This document shows positions 8,509 through 17,645 of a stretch of 64,000 nt of DNA, one piece after another. The notes beneath the pieces are model-generated. The model made no database searches, was not told the DNA's origin, and worked only from the letters and a program-made list of their open reading frames with translations. The stretch's first letter is position 1. Every line of letters begins with the position of its first letter. Position numbers and translations under genes: made by a program. The DNA comes from Zoogloea sp. GTDB lineage: Bacteria; Pseudomonadota; Gammaproteobacteria; Burkholderiales; Rhodocyclaceae. The stretch is taken from NCBI GenBank assembly GCA_016703645.1, contig JADJBR010000009.1, positions 817,501 to 881,500 on the forward strand, read 5' to 3'.

Positions 8509-9546
8509 ATGAGCGACCGCGTTGCCGTTTATTTCGTTGCCTCGCCGCTCCAATACCTGGCCGCCCGGCGTATCGCAGAAACCCACGAGGCCGGCGCCCG
8601 CCAGGTGCTGGTGTGGTACAAGCCGGGTGTCACCCCCATCGTCCGCAAGGCGGACTGGGATGCGGCGGTGTACATGCCCTGGCCGCGCTGGGAGCCCCTG
8701 CCGGGGCTCTTCGGGCGCCTGCGCCGGCAGCGTGCCAACATCCGCCTGGTGGCCGGCCTGATCGGTCGCTGCAACACCCTGCACATCCACAGTGCGGTCT
8801 TCGATACCGAGGCCATCAACTACTTCCTGCGCGCCCTGCCGCGGGCCGCAGGCGCCACGCAGATGCGTGCCCGTATCCTGCCTGATGGCCTCATCAGCAT
8901 CCGTCGCTATCCCCTGAGCGCGGCCAAGCGCCTGGCCCAATATGCCCGCAAGCTGCGCCGGCTGATTGCCCCGGAGCTGGACTACTGGTGCTTCTCCGGT
9001 GATCGCATCGGCTCCGACGCGCCCTTCTGCGACCGCATCTATGTGCTCCCCGGCCTGCCCCATGCGTACCCGGCCGACAAGGTCGTGGTGCTGCCGCCCC
9101 TGGTCACGCCGCGGGGCGACGGGGCCGCCGCGGGTGGCCCGCGGCGCGCCCTGGTCATCGGTCAGCCCCTGGTGGGCGCCGGCCTGATGAAGGCCGCCGA
9201 CCGGGACGCGGTGAGTGAACAGATCCACGCCTGGCTGGCCGCAGAAGGCATGGCGCAGATCTTCTACAAGGGGCACCCCAAGGACCCGGAACTGGAGCTC
9301 AATCACCCCGACTACACGGTGGTGACCCTCGACGAACCCCTCGAAGTGCACCTCGCCAACACCCCCTACGATGCGGTCGTCGGGGTGCGCTCCAGCGCCC
9401 TGCTGTTCGCCCGCCAGACCAGCCCGGCGACGACCCGGGTGGTCGCCTTCGGCTGGGACCGGGTGCGCTTCAAATCCGATGACGAGATGCGCCAGATGCG
9501 CGAAGCCTTCCGCACCACCGGGGTGAGCCTGCACGATGTGCCCTGA
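8509..9546 (+). CDS. Polysialyltransferase-like glycosyltransferase
   Basis: A 345-residue putative GT-B glycosyltransferase. It shows three elements used by bacterial sialyl/polysialyltransferases: an acidic-glycine motif (LPDGLISI, near residue 124), an HP motif (FYKGHPKDP, near 254) and a serine pair (GVRSSALLF, near 293). It starts 10 bp after msbA and overlaps the ligase gene by 11 bp. A sialic-acid-type or other nonulosonate donor is possible, but no CMP-nonulosonate synthesis genes are in this window, so the donor is open. It could also be a distant GT52 member with another sugar specificity. Confidence 0.6.
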   Translation: MSDRVAVYFVASPLQYLAARRIAETHEAGARQVLVWYKPGVTPIVRKADWDAAVYMPWPRWEPLPGLFGRLRRQRANIRLVAGLIGRCNTLHIHSAVFDTEAINYFLRALPRAAGATQMRARILPDGLISIRRYPLSAAKRLAQYARKLRRLIAPELDYWCFSGDRIGSDAPFCDRIYVLPGLPHAYPADKVVVLPPLVTPRGDGAAAGGPRRALVIGQPLVGAGLMKAADRDAVSEQIHAWLAAEGMAQIFYKGHPKDPELELNHPDYTVVTLDEPLEVHLANTPYDAVVGVRSSALLFARQTSPATTRVVAFGWDRVRFKSDDEMRQMREAFRTTGVSLHDVP

Positions 9547-10825
9547 GCGCCTGCATTCAGCGCAGCCGAACCGTGGGCTGCATGCGCTGGTGGCCCGCGT
9601 TGCTCCCTGGCTGCTGCCCTTGTTCCTGCTCGGACTGATGCTCTCGGCCGGTCTGGCCCGAAATCTGGCTGTCCTGATGGCTGCCGGCGGGCTGGTGTTG
9701 GCCGTTACGCCCGGGTATCCGCTGGACCGCCTTGATCGGCGCTTCATGCTGGCCTGCGCAGTGCTGCCGGTCACCTATCTACTCAATATGGCGCTGCTCG
9801 GCTGGAACGCCCGTGCCCTTGAGCGTCCGGCCCACCTGCTGGCAGCCATGCTGATATACCTGTTGTTCCGACGCCTGGGCATCTCCCGTCCATCAGTCTT
9901 GTTCGGACTTGCCCTTGCCGGGCTGGCGGCGGGAGCCGTGGCAGTCATGGCCGTGGGCAGTGGCGGTGGCCAGGGCTTGATGGCCCTCAATGCGGGGCGG
10001 CCGATGGGCCCGTTCTCCAGCCCCGGGCCCTTTGGCAACTACAGCGCCGTGGTGGCCGTGGCAGGGCTCGCCGGTGGTCTGGCGGTCGGGGTGCGCACGC
10101 TGCCGGGGACGCCGGCCCTGGCCCTGCTGGCCATCACTGGCGGGCTGATGGCGGCCCTGTTGTCCGAAACCCGCTCCGCCTGGGCGGCGTTGCCGCTGAT
10201 GTCCATTGCCGTCCTGATCATGCCGGGCCGTCGCCCGATTCCCCGGCGCTGGGTGCTGGCCGGCGTCGTCTCGGCGGTGCTGGCCGCCCTGCTGGCCAGC
10301 GAGCTGGTCGGCGCGCGTCTGGGGGAAGGGATCGCCGAAGTCCGCGCCTACCTGGCCAATCCCGGCTCGCCAAGCGCCCGCGAGACCTCCCTCGGCCTGC
10401 GCCTGCTGAGCTGGCAGTGGGGCTGGGAGCAGTTTCTGGCCAACCCGGTGTTCGGCATCGGCCTGGGGAATTTCCGCAGCGCCGTGGCAGCGGCCGTGAC
10501 GGCGGGCACCCTGCCGCCGATCCTCACCACCTTCGGCGGGCTGCACAACCTGTTCATCGACCATCTCACCACCACCGGACTGGTGGGCACCCTGGCCATG
10601 CTGGCCTTCTGGGCCGGCACCCTGGGCCATTTCGTCGCGGCACGGCGCAGCCCGGATGCGGACAAGCGCCTGTTTGCCACCTGGGGGCTGGTATTGCTGA
10701 TCGGCGAGCTGGTGTTTTCCAACGTGGGGTCGATGTTTGCCTCGTCCCTCGGCACCCTCGGTTTCAGCGTGCTGCTGGCGGTGTTTGCGGCCGGCGCCCA
10801 TCCGGCCACACCGGCACGGGCCTGA
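9536..10825 (+). CDS. O-antigen ligase/polymerase family membrane protein (Wzy_C)
   Basis: A 429-residue polytopic protein with about ten to twelve hydrophobic helices and the Wzy_C core: a segment ending SETRSAWAALPL, a large loop near residues 260-330 (RLLSWQWGWEQF, NPVFGIGLGNFR, GGLHNLFID) and further helices. This is the O-antigen ligase (WaaL)/polymerase (Wzy) family; the two cannot be separated from sequence alone. Position after msbA and among core glycosyltransferases favours WaaL. It starts inside the upstream gene (11-bp overlap), and a convergent gene ends 6 bp after its stop. Confidence 0.82.
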   Translation: MCPERLHSAQPNRGLHALVARVAPWLLPLFLLGLMLSAGLARNLAVLMAAGGLVLAVTPGYPLDRLDRRFMLACAVLPVTYLLNMALLGWNARALERPAHLLAAMLIYLLFRRLGISRPSVLFGLALAGLAAGAVAVMAVGSGGGQGLMALNAGRPMGPFSSPGPFGNYSAVVAVAGLAGGLAVGVRTLPGTPALALLAITGGLMAALLSETRSAWAALPLMSIAVLIMPGRRPIPRRWVLAGVVSAVLAALLASELVGARLGEGIAEVRAYLANPGSPSARETSLGLRLLSWQWGWEQFLANPVFGIGLGNFRSAVAAAVTAGTLPPILTTFGGLHNLFIDHLTTTGLVGTLAMLAFWAGTLGHFVAARRSPDADKRLFATWGLVLLIGELVFSNVGSMFASSLGTLGFSVLLAVFAAGAHPATPARA

Positions 10826-10831
10826 ACGGGC

Positions 10832-11638
10832 TCAGGTCCACAGGCCCCGGGCAGCCAGCAGGCTGCCCAGCTTGAGGGCGTCGAGGCGCAGCTTGAGGCC
10901 ACCGCGGGCGCGTACCTGGAGGATCTTTCGGGCAGGCACGGCGCGGCCGGCCTGAATCAGGTTCTTCACCAACCGACGGCCCTGCATGGAGCGCAACAGC
11001 CCCGCCGGTGCCTTTTCCAGCCAGGCCAACAGGTCGGACTCGGGTAGCGCCCGATGAAAGTTGAAGAGGCCATGGAAGCCGAAGACGGGCCCCCTGGGCG
11101 CTTCCAGTTCAAAGGAGAAGCGCCGTGCCAGTTCCAGCGGCGCAAAGCGGATGCCGTGCTCCCCTTCCAAACGTGCCCGGTACAGCTCGCAGATGCAGTA
11201 GTCCTCGGGCTGAAGGTCACAGATCTGCGGATCCTGCAGGGCGTCGAGCAGGCGCCGCGAGCGCAGCGAAAAGCCGCCGTTACCCACCGGTGGCGCCCGG
11301 TGCGGCCAAGGGGCGCCCAGGTAGTCGTAATCGAGAAAGGCCGGATCCCAGACGCTGGCATCCAGGATGAAGCTGTCCCACTGCATCACCAGCACATGGC
11401 TGCCGGTCACATGGGCGCCCAGGGACTTGATGATGAAGGCCGAGTAGTCGGCCACGCTGCGCAGGCGCGCCACCGGCTGGACGCGGATGCGCGGGTCGGG
11501 GCTGACATAGCCGGCCACGGTCAGCAGGACCGCCTCGCCAAAGCAGGCCTGGTCGAGACAGCGCTGCATCGCAAAAACCGCCAGCTCGGGGTGACGGGTA
11601 TCGAGGCAGAGCAGACTGACGTTGGGGAGCTTGAGCAT
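10832..11638 (-). CDS. DUF5672-family protein, probable glycosyltransferase-like
   Basis: A 268-residue protein on the strand opposite to the rest of the glycan cluster. The segments VLVMQWDSFILD, YDYLGAPWP and VGNGGFSLRSRRLLDAL are the recognisable core of the DUF5672 family, often found in polysaccharide clusters and thought to have a GT-A-like fold. ATG at 11638 (MLKLPNVSLLCLD) is preferred to an upstream start because the extra 32 codons carry no family sequence. The WDSF motif may play the DxD role, which is inference. The gene converges on the ligase gene with 6 bp between stops. Confidence 0.7.
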   Translation of the reverse strand: MLKLPNVSLLCLDTRHPELAVFAMQRCLDQACFGEAVLLTVAGYVSPDPRIRVQPVARLRSVADYSAFIIKSLGAHVTGSHVLVMQWDSFILDASVWDPAFLDYDYLGAPWPHRAPPVGNGGFSLRSRRLLDALQDPQICDLQPEDYCICELYRARLEGEHGIRFAPLELARRFSFELEAPRGPVFGFHGLFNFHRALPESDLLAWLEKAPAGLLRSMQGRRLVKNLIQAGRAVPARKILQVRARGGLKLRLDALKLGSLLAARGLWT

Positions 11639-11766
11639 CCGGGAGGCGGGCCGATGATCCGGCGAGACGGGCAAACCCGGAAGGGTAGCGCAAAGCGGCC
11701 ACCAACAGATTTCCCCGACGAAGATCGGACACACGATTCGAGGGATTACGGCACAATGCGGGCCAT

Positions 11767-12660
11767 ATGTCGCGCGCGTCCATCATGCCGAGCCCTGTTT
11801 TTTCGTCCGTGCCCGCTGCTTCCCCATTGCAAGCTCCGACACCCACTCCAGCAGGCGGGCGCCCCTACCTTGTCTTCATGCGCACGGGCGCCAACGGTCT
11901 CTATCCCGGCTGGCTGACGCAGGAGCCCGGGCGCAACTGGGATCTCTTCCTCAGCACCTATATCCCGATGCCGGCCCACCCGGCCGCCATTGCCACGGAA
12001 ATGGGTGGTTACAACAAACTGGAGCACTTCCGCGACTGCGTCCTTTCGGGCAGCCTTGATCTGAGCCCCTATCGCCTGGTGTTGCTGGCCGACGACGACC
12101 TGGACGTGACCGGGGGCAGCATCTCGGCCTTCTTCGAGAGCGCGGACCGCCTGGGGCTCACGGTATCCCATCCGGCCCAGGACTGGAGCGGCTACTGGTC
12201 ATTGCGGATCATGCTCAGAAACCCCCTGGCCGAGTGGCGCGAAACCAATTTCGTCGAGATCATGTGTCCCTGCATCGACACCGCTTTCGTGACGAGCAAG
12301 CTCGCGGAGTTTCCCGTCACCCGCAGCACCTGGGGCAGCGATTACGCCATCAGCCACCTGGCTCGGGCCGGCGGTGGGCGGGTGGGTATCGTCGACACGG
12401 CGGTGATCCGCCACGTCAAGCCAATCCAGGCCTCCGGGGTGTTCTACCGCAAGCTGGCAGGCGATGGCGTGGTACCCGCCGACGAGCTCCAGGCCGTTCT
12501 CGATACCTTGCCGCCCCATGAGCGCTCACCCCGGGTGCTGGGCATCCACGTCCGCCCGGGCCCCCTGCGGTGGCTGCGCCAGGGCCTGGCCGGTCTGGTC
12601 GAGAGGAAGAAGCGGGAAGTCATGAAGCTCTTCGGGCATCGCCAGGACCGGGAAGACTGA
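11767..12660 (+). CDS. Putative glycosyltransferase-like protein (DUF707-like)
   Basis: A 297-residue protein. After a Pro/Ser/Ala-rich N-terminal 30 residues it runs RPYLVFMRTG, WDLFLSTY, YRLVLLADDDLDV and later RSTWGSDYAISHL and IVDTAVIRHVKP. This order, with an acidic DDDLD cluster followed by a WG-x-D motif, resembles DUF707 proteins with a GT-A-type fold. The N-terminus is uncertain: ATG 11767 is used, but ATG 11785 or a start nearer residue 38 is possible. It begins the second, plus-strand half of the glycan cluster, with a GT25 gene starting 5 bp after its stop. Confidence 0.6.
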   Translation: MSRASIMPSPVFSSVPAASPLQAPTPTPAGGRPYLVFMRTGANGLYPGWLTQEPGRNWDLFLSTYIPMPAHPAAIATEMGGYNKLEHFRDCVLSGSLDLSPYRLVLLADDDLDVTGGSISAFFESADRLGLTVSHPAQDWSGYWSLRIMLRNPLAEWRETNFVEIMCPCIDTAFVTSKLAEFPVTRSTWGSDYAISHLARAGGGRVGIVDTAVIRHVKPIQASGVFYRKLAGDGVVPADELQAVLDTLPPHERSPRVLGIHVRPGPLRWLRQGLAGLVERKKREVMKLFGHRQDRED

Positions 12661-12665
12661 TCGGC

Positions 12666-13409
12666 ATGCACATCTTCATCATCAACCTGGAGCGTGCGGC
12701 CGAAAGACGCGAGACCATTCTGGGCCATCTGCGCGGGCTCGGCCTTGAAGCCGAGATCCTTCCAGCTGTCGAAGGTGCGCGCATGCCGCCGGGCAGCCTG
12801 CCTCAAGGCACCCACCCGGGGCTGTCGCCCGGCGAGATCGGCTGTTACCTGAGCCATGTTCGCTTCTGGGAAACCGTGGTCGCGCGGCGACTGCCCCACG
12901 CCATCGTCCTCGAGGACGACGTGCTGTGCAGCCCCAGCCTGATGCGCGTGGCCACGGAGACGGCGGCCCTCGGGCTGCCCCTGGACGCCCTGCGCCTGTC
13001 GGCCCTGCGACCAATACGGGGCCTTCCCATCGCGACCCTGTCTGGCGGCGAACGGCTCATCCTGCCCACCAAGAACCCCAGCGGCACCCAGGGTTACATG
13101 GTCAGTCTGGCCGGTGCCCAGCGCCTGCTGGAAGCCCTTTCAGTACCCCGCTGCCCCATCGATGCGGCGCTGGACGCCTACTGGAAGCATGGCCTCCGGG
13201 TGCCCCTGGTGTCTCCCAGCGTGGTGACCGAGGATGCCAGCGTCGCCAGCACCATCTCCGGGCGCTTCGGCACACACCGCAGTAACCGCTTCGTACAGCA
13301 CATTGCCCGGGTTGCCCAGTCCCAGCGCCGCAAGCTCACCGTCTTCCTGATGGCGCGTCAGCTCCGGCGGCGGTTGGACAGCCTCCCCACGGGGGATAGG
13401 GCAGAATAG
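12666..13409 (+). CDS. Glycosyltransferase family 25 (LPS galactosyltransferase type)
   Basis: A 247-residue GT25 enzyme. The family hallmarks are plain: HIFIINLERAAERRE at the N-terminus, LSPGEIGCYLSHVRFWE near residue 60, and VLEDDV near 82, which holds the metal-binding acidic residues. GT25 members add galactose or a related hexose to LPS core or lipooligosaccharide in the cytoplasm. ATG 12666 is chosen because the INLxR motif must lie at the N-terminus; the frame is open upstream into the preceding gene. The sugar added is not determinable from sequence. Confidence 0.85.
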   Translation: MHIFIINLERAAERRETILGHLRGLGLEAEILPAVEGARMPPGSLPQGTHPGLSPGEIGCYLSHVRFWETVVARRLPHAIVLEDDVLCSPSLMRVATETAALGLPLDALRLSALRPIRGLPIATLSGGERLILPTKNPSGTQGYMVSLAGAQRLLEALSVPRCPIDAALDAYWKHGLRVPLVSPSVVTEDASVASTISGRFGTHRSNRFVQHIARVAQSQRRKLTVFLMARQLRRRLDSLPTGDRAE

Positions 13410-13448
13410 CGCCCCACGCTGCCGACCCTTGAACCGTCCCCGGCCTCA

Positions 13449-14456
13449 ATGACCACTCCCGATCTTCCCCGCACTGTCGTCGTCCATCACCGCAGCGGCA
13501 TTGGCGATCTCATCTGGCACATCCCCTACCTGCGCGCCATTGCTGCCGTCAGCGAAGGTGGCAAGGTCAGCGTGATCGCCCGTCCGTCGTGCCGGGCCGC
13601 TGAGGTGCTGGCGGCGGAGTCCTGCATCGCCGAAGTCATCGAGTTTGACCGCAAGCCGCGCAAGAGCGAACGCCGGGTCGGTCGTCACGATGGCCTCGGC
13701 GCCCAGCTAGCCTTCGTGGCCGAACTGCGGGCCCGACACTTCGGACGCATCTTCATCTTCTCCGGGCGGGCGCGCTATGCCGCCCTGGCCCTGCTGGCAG
13801 GCATTCCCCGGCGGGCGGGCTTCGGCTTCACAGCCGCCGAGCGCCTGCTCCTCAACCAGCCGCCCTACATCCGCCCCTACCGCGGGCCGGGCAACTGGGT
13901 GTACCCCGAAGCTACGGATTTCTGCGTTGCCCATGGCCTGGTGAGCGGGCCGGTGGTTCCGCGGATGGCGGTGGCCATGGCGGCCTTGACCTCCGCCGAG
14001 CGGGATCTAGCCCCCTTGCCCGAGCCGCGCTACGCCTTCTCCATCGGCACCTCCGAAGCCCGCAAAAACTGGGGTGCGGAACGCTTCGGTGCCCTCGCCG
14101 TGGCCCTGGCCGGGCGGGGCGGCAGCGTGGTGCTGCTGGGGGGGCCGGCGGAGCAGGGAGCCGCCGAATCCATCCTTGCCGCCGTGCCGGCCGCGCTGCG
14201 CAGCCGTATGATGGTCTCCGCCCAGGCCTCGGTACAGCGCTCCGCGGCCCTGCTGCGCCATTGCCAGTACTGTGTCGGCAACGACACCGGCGTGCTCAAC
14301 ATGGCGGTCGCCAACGGCGTACCGGCCCTGGGCCTGTTCGGTGCCACCCCGCCCCTGGCCCATGACCCGCTGCTCCAGGCCCTGGCCGGGCAGGGCATGG
14401 ACGCCATCACGGTGGACGCCGTCGTGGCCCGCCTGGCCCAGCTGGGAGCGCCCTGA
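13449..14456 (+). CDS. Glycosyltransferase family 9 (heptosyltransferase-like), first copy
   Basis: A 335-residue GT-B enzyme of the ADP-heptose:LPS heptosyltransferase family. The N-terminal domain starts with VVVHHRSGIGDLIWHIPYL, the usual GD-x-hydrophobic motif. The C-terminal domain has SEARKNWGAERF, VVLLGGPAEQ and CVGNDTGVLNMAVANG, the donor-binding region. It overlaps the next GT9 gene by one base (TGATG). The lysine-tryptophan motif is somewhat divergent, so it may act on the outer core or use a non-heptose donor. Order in the cluster suggests core assembly. Confidence 0.85.
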   Translation: MTTPDLPRTVVVHHRSGIGDLIWHIPYLRAIAAVSEGGKVSVIARPSCRAAEVLAAESCIAEVIEFDRKPRKSERRVGRHDGLGAQLAFVAELRARHFGRIFIFSGRARYAALALLAGIPRRAGFGFTAAERLLLNQPPYIRPYRGPGNWVYPEATDFCVAHGLVSGPVVPRMAVAMAALTSAERDLAPLPEPRYAFSIGTSEARKNWGAERFGALAVALAGRGGSVVLLGGPAEQGAAESILAAVPAALRSRMMVSAQASVQRSAALLRHCQYCVGNDTGVLNMAVANGVPALGLFGATPPLAHDPLLQALAGQGMDAITVDAVVARLAQLGAP

Positions 14457-15502
14457 TGCGCGTCCTGATCGTACGCAGCTCCGCCATCGGCGACGTGGTG
14501 TTCGCTTCGGCCCTGCCCGGGGCGATCCGGCGCAGCCACTCGGATGCCCATATCGCCTGGCTGGTGGAGCCGGGCATCCATGAGCTGCTGTTGTCCGATC
14601 CCGACATCGACGAAGTCATCCCCTGGTCGAAGGCCGAGTGGGTGCGCCTGTGGAAGTCCGGCCAGCGCCTCGAACTGTGGCGGCGCGTGCGCCAGTTGCG
14701 GCGCGAACTGCACGCGCGCCGCTTCGACCTGGCCCTGGACCTGCAGGGTCTGCTCAAGAGCGGCTTCCTCACCTGGCTGTCGGGGGCGCCCCGGCGGGTT
14801 GGGCTGGGCTCCAAGGAAGGTAGCCAGTGGCTGATGAGCGAGGTGATCCCGCGGGGGGGCGAGGCCGCCCGGATCGGCTCCGAATACCAGTACCTGGCCC
14901 GCCGGATGGGCTTCGACGCGGGAGCGTTCCTGCCTACCCTCACGGTGGCCCCGGCGGCGGATGCCGCGGTGCTCGGCACCCTCGTGGAGCACGGCCTGGT
15001 TCCGGGGGCCTACGCGGTGTTCGCCCCCTTCACCACGCGGCCCCAGAAGCACTGGTTCGAAGACGCCTGGCAGGCCCTGGCCCCGCTGCTGATCGAAGCC
15101 ACCGGCCTGACCCCGGTGATCCTCGGCGGCCCGGCCGATACCGAGGCTGCCGCACGCATTGCCGCCGCCGACCCGCGCATCGTCAACCTGGCCGGCAAGA
15201 CCCGCCTGCCCGAGGCAGTCGCGGTGATCGCCCACTCGGCCCTACTGATCGGCGTGGACACCGGCCTGACCCACATGGGCACCGCCCTGGCCCGACCGAC
15301 GGTGGCCATCTTCGGCTCCACCTGCCCCTACACCGACACCGGCCGGCCCACCGGCAGCGTGATCTGGCTGGGCATGGAATGCTCCCCGTGCCGGCGTCGT
15401 CCCACCTGCGGCGGCAAGTTCACCTGCCTGCGCGACATCACCCCGGCCATGGTGCTGGAACGCGCCCAGGCCATGCTCGCCGCCGGAGGCGCCGCGCCAT
15501 GA
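14456..15502 (+). CDS. waaC: Lipopolysaccharide heptosyltransferase (GT9), second copy
   Basis: A 348-residue GT9 heptosyltransferase. Motifs seen: VRSSAIGDVVFASALPGAI at the N-terminus, LDLQGLLKSGF near residue 98, TTRPQKHWFEDAWQAL near 195 (the Lys/Trp donor-site motif), and GVDTGLTHMGTALARP. The LQGLLKS segment is typical of heptosyltransferase I (WaaC), which adds the first heptose to Kdo2-lipid A. The WaaC label is inferred from that segment. Its stop overlaps the following GT4 gene start (ATGA). Confidence 0.86.
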   Translation: MRVLIVRSSAIGDVVFASALPGAIRRSHSDAHIAWLVEPGIHELLLSDPDIDEVIPWSKAEWVRLWKSGQRLELWRRVRQLRRELHARRFDLALDLQGLLKSGFLTWLSGAPRRVGLGSKEGSQWLMSEVIPRGGEAARIGSEYQYLARRMGFDAGAFLPTLTVAPAADAAVLGTLVEHGLVPGAYAVFAPFTTRPQKHWFEDAWQALAPLLIEATGLTPVILGGPADTEAAARIAAADPRIVNLAGKTRLPEAVAVIAHSALLIGVDTGLTHMGTALARPTVAIFGSTCPYTDTGRPTGSVIWLGMECSPCRRRPTCGGKFTCLRDITPAMVLERAQAMLAAGGAAP

Positions 15503-16581
15503 AGATCCTCCACGTGGAAGCCGGCAAGCACCTCTACGGGGGCGCCCGCCAGGTGCAGTACATCACCGAGGGCCTGGCGGCCCGCGGCATCGACAGCCTG
15601 CTGGCCTGCCCCATCGACAGCGAGATGAGTCGCCAGCCGCCGGTGGGCGTGCGCGTGTTGCCCATCCGCATGGGGGGCGACGGTGACATCGGCCTGGCCT
15701 TCCGCCTGGCGCGCCTGATCCGCGCCGAGCAACCCGACCTGGTGCACCTCCACAGCCGCCGTGGCGCCGACACCTGGGGTGGTCTGGCCGCCAAAATGGC
15801 CGGTGTGCCCTGCGTGCTGTCGCGGCGGGTGGACAACCCCGAGTCGCGCCTCGCCGTGGCCATCAAGTACCGGCTCTACGACCACGTGATCACCATCTCC
15901 GAGGCCATCCGCCAGGTGCTCCTCGACGAAGGGCTGGCGGCCGACAAGGTGAGCTGCGTGCGCAGCGCCGTGGACCCGGCACCCTTCCTGGCGCCCGTCG
16001 ACCCCTCCGCCTTCCGGGCCGAGTTCCGCCTGCCCCAGGACGCGCTGGTGATCGGTGTGGTGGCCCAGATGATTCCCCGCAAGGGCCACCGCTACCTGTT
16101 TTCCGCGCTGCCCGGGCTCCTCGAGCGCTACCCCGAACTGCAGGTGCTGGTCTTCGGCCAGGGGCCACTGCTCGGCGAGCTGCGCGGCGACGTGGCCGCC
16201 CGCGGGCTCGACGGTGTGGTGCATTTCACCGGCTTCCGTCACGATCTGGCGAGCTGGATCGGTGGCCTCGACATGCTGGTGCATCCGGCCGAGATGGAAG
16301 GCCTGGGCGTGTCCCTGCTGCAGGCCGCGGCGGCCGGCGTGCCGGTGATCACCAGCCGCGCCGGCGGCCTGCCCGAAGCCGTGCAGGATGGCGTCACCGG
16401 CATCCTGTGCCCGCCCGGTGACGTGGACGCCCTGGCCGCGGCCATTGACCACCTGGCCGGCGATCCGGCCCTGCGCCACCAGTACGGCAAGGCCGGCCGG
16501 CAGCGCATCCTGGCCGAGTTCTCCATCGGGCGCATGGTGGACGGCAACTTGGCCCTCTACCACCAGGTGCTCGGCCGGTGA
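15499..16581 (+). CDS. Glycosyltransferase family 4, first copy
   Basis: A 360-residue GT-B enzyme. N-terminal GKHLYGGARQVQYI is a GT4 acceptor-side glycine loop; the C-terminal half has GVVAQMIPRKGHRYL, VLVFGQGPLLGEL, VHFTGFRHD and HPAEMEGLGVSLLQAAAAGVPV, which contains the retaining E-x7-E motif of GT4. ATG 15499 overlaps the upstream stop by 4 bp; the frame stays open upstream but encodes nothing conserved there. It probably adds a sugar to the LPS core from a nucleotide-sugar donor. The donor is unknown. Confidence 0.88.
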   Translation: MKILHVEAGKHLYGGARQVQYITEGLAARGIDSLLACPIDSEMSRQPPVGVRVLPIRMGGDGDIGLAFRLARLIRAEQPDLVHLHSRRGADTWGGLAAKMAGVPCVLSRRVDNPESRLAVAIKYRLYDHVITISEAIRQVLLDEGLAADKVSCVRSAVDPAPFLAPVDPSAFRAEFRLPQDALVIGVVAQMIPRKGHRYLFSALPGLLERYPELQVLVFGQGPLLGELRGDVAARGLDGVVHFTGFRHDLASWIGGLDMLVHPAEMEGLGVSLLQAAAAGVPVITSRAGGLPEAVQDGVTGILCPPGDVDALAAAIDHLAGDPALRHQYGKAGRQRILAEFSIGRMVDGNLALYHQVLGR

Positions 16582-17645
16582 AGATCCTGACCGTCCTGCG
16601 CAGCATGAAGAGCGGCGGCGCCGAGCGCCACGCCCTGCAGCTGATGCGCGGCCTGCGGGAGCGAGGTCACGAATGCCTGTATGCCGGCCCCATGGCTGGC
16701 TGGCTCGGCCAGCAGCTCAGGGCCGACGGCTTCGGTGGCATCGATCTGCCCCTGCTGGGGCTCTACGATGTGCCCTCCCTGGTCCGCCTGGCCCTCTACG
16801 CCCGTCGCCAGAGGGTGGATCTGCTCCACGGCCACCTGACCCGCAGCGCCTGGTATGTGGGCTTTGCGGCCCGCCTGGCCGGCCTGCCCAATGTGGCCAC
16901 GGCCCACTCCGACAACGCCGGCAAGCATTTCGGCCGGGCCGACCGCATCATCGCCGTGTCCGGCGCGGTGGCCGACTTCCTGCAGCGCGAGGGCTACGAC
17001 CCGGCGCGTATCCGCATGGTGCACCACGGTATCGCCGACATCGCGGCGCGCCTGCCCGCCGATGCCCGCCAGACCACCCGGCACGCCCTCGGCCTGGTTG
17101 ACGACGAACCCTGCCTGCTGATGGCGGCCCGCATCGTCCCGGCCAAGGGCCACGACACCGCCCTGCGCGCCCTGGCCCGCCTGCGCGAGCAGCGCTGGAC
17201 CCTGCTGCTGGCCGGTGATCACCACGGCGACCTGGGGCCGCAGATGCAGGCCCTGGCGCGGGAACTCGGCATTGCCGAGCGGGTCCGTTTCCTTGGGCTG
17301 CGGGAGGACGTGCCGGCCCTGTTGGCGGCCTCCGATCTGCTGCTGGCCCCGTCGCGGCGCGAAGCCCTGTCCTTGACCCTGCTCGAAGCCTCCGCCTGCG
17401 CCCTGCCCATCGTGGCCAGCCGCGTCGGCGGCATCGGCGAGGTGGTGGAGGACGGGGCCAGCGGTGCCCTGGTGGCGCCGGACGATCCGGCGGCCCTGGC
17501 GGCGGCCATCGCCCCGCTGCTGGCCAACCCGGCCCGGCGCGCCGCCTTTGGCGCCCGTGCCCGCCAGCGTTTCGAGGCCGGCTTCACGGAGGACGCCATG
17601 TTCGACAGGACGACAGCCGTATATCGCGAGGCCTGCGCCCAATGA
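16578..17645 (+). CDS. Glycosyltransferase family 4, second copy
   Basis: A 355-residue GT4 enzyme starting at a GTG that overlaps the previous stop. It has LRSMKSGGAERHALQL at the N-terminus (the GGAE acceptor loop), LMAARIVPAKGHDTAL in the donor domain and SRREALSLTLLEASACALPIVAS with the E-x7-E catalytic motif. It is a second GT4 beside the first and is translationally coupled to the deacetylase gene downstream (4-bp overlap). The pair may extend the outer core by successive hexoses. The specific linkage cannot be predicted. Confidence 0.88.
   Translation: MKILTVLRSMKSGGAERHALQLMRGLRERGHECLYAGPMAGWLGQQLRADGFGGIDLPLLGLYDVPSLVRLALYARRQRVDLLHGHLTRSAWYVGFAARLAGLPNVATAHSDNAGKHFGRADRIIAVSGAVADFLQREGYDPARIRMVHHGIADIAARLPADARQTTRHALGLVDDEPCLLMAARIVPAKGHDTALRALARLREQRWTLLLAGDHHGDLGPQMQALARELGIAERVRFLGLREDVPALLAASDLLLAPSRREALSLTLLEASACALPIVASRVGGIGEVVEDGASGALVAPDDPAALAAAIAPLLANPARRAAFGARARQRFEAGFTEDAMFDRTTAVYREACAQ

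Noticed and set aside
6772-9774. A very long open frame on the minus strand antisense to msbA and the next gene.
   Set aside because: It has no recognisable domain, and a long antisense frame is expected in high-GC DNA. The plus-strand genes show family motifs.
14827-15498. A longer start for the first GT4 gene, overlapping the heptosyltransferase.
   Set aside because: The extra 224 codons contain no GT4 sequence and are a shadow of the heptosyltransferase; ATG 15499 gives the normal N-terminus.
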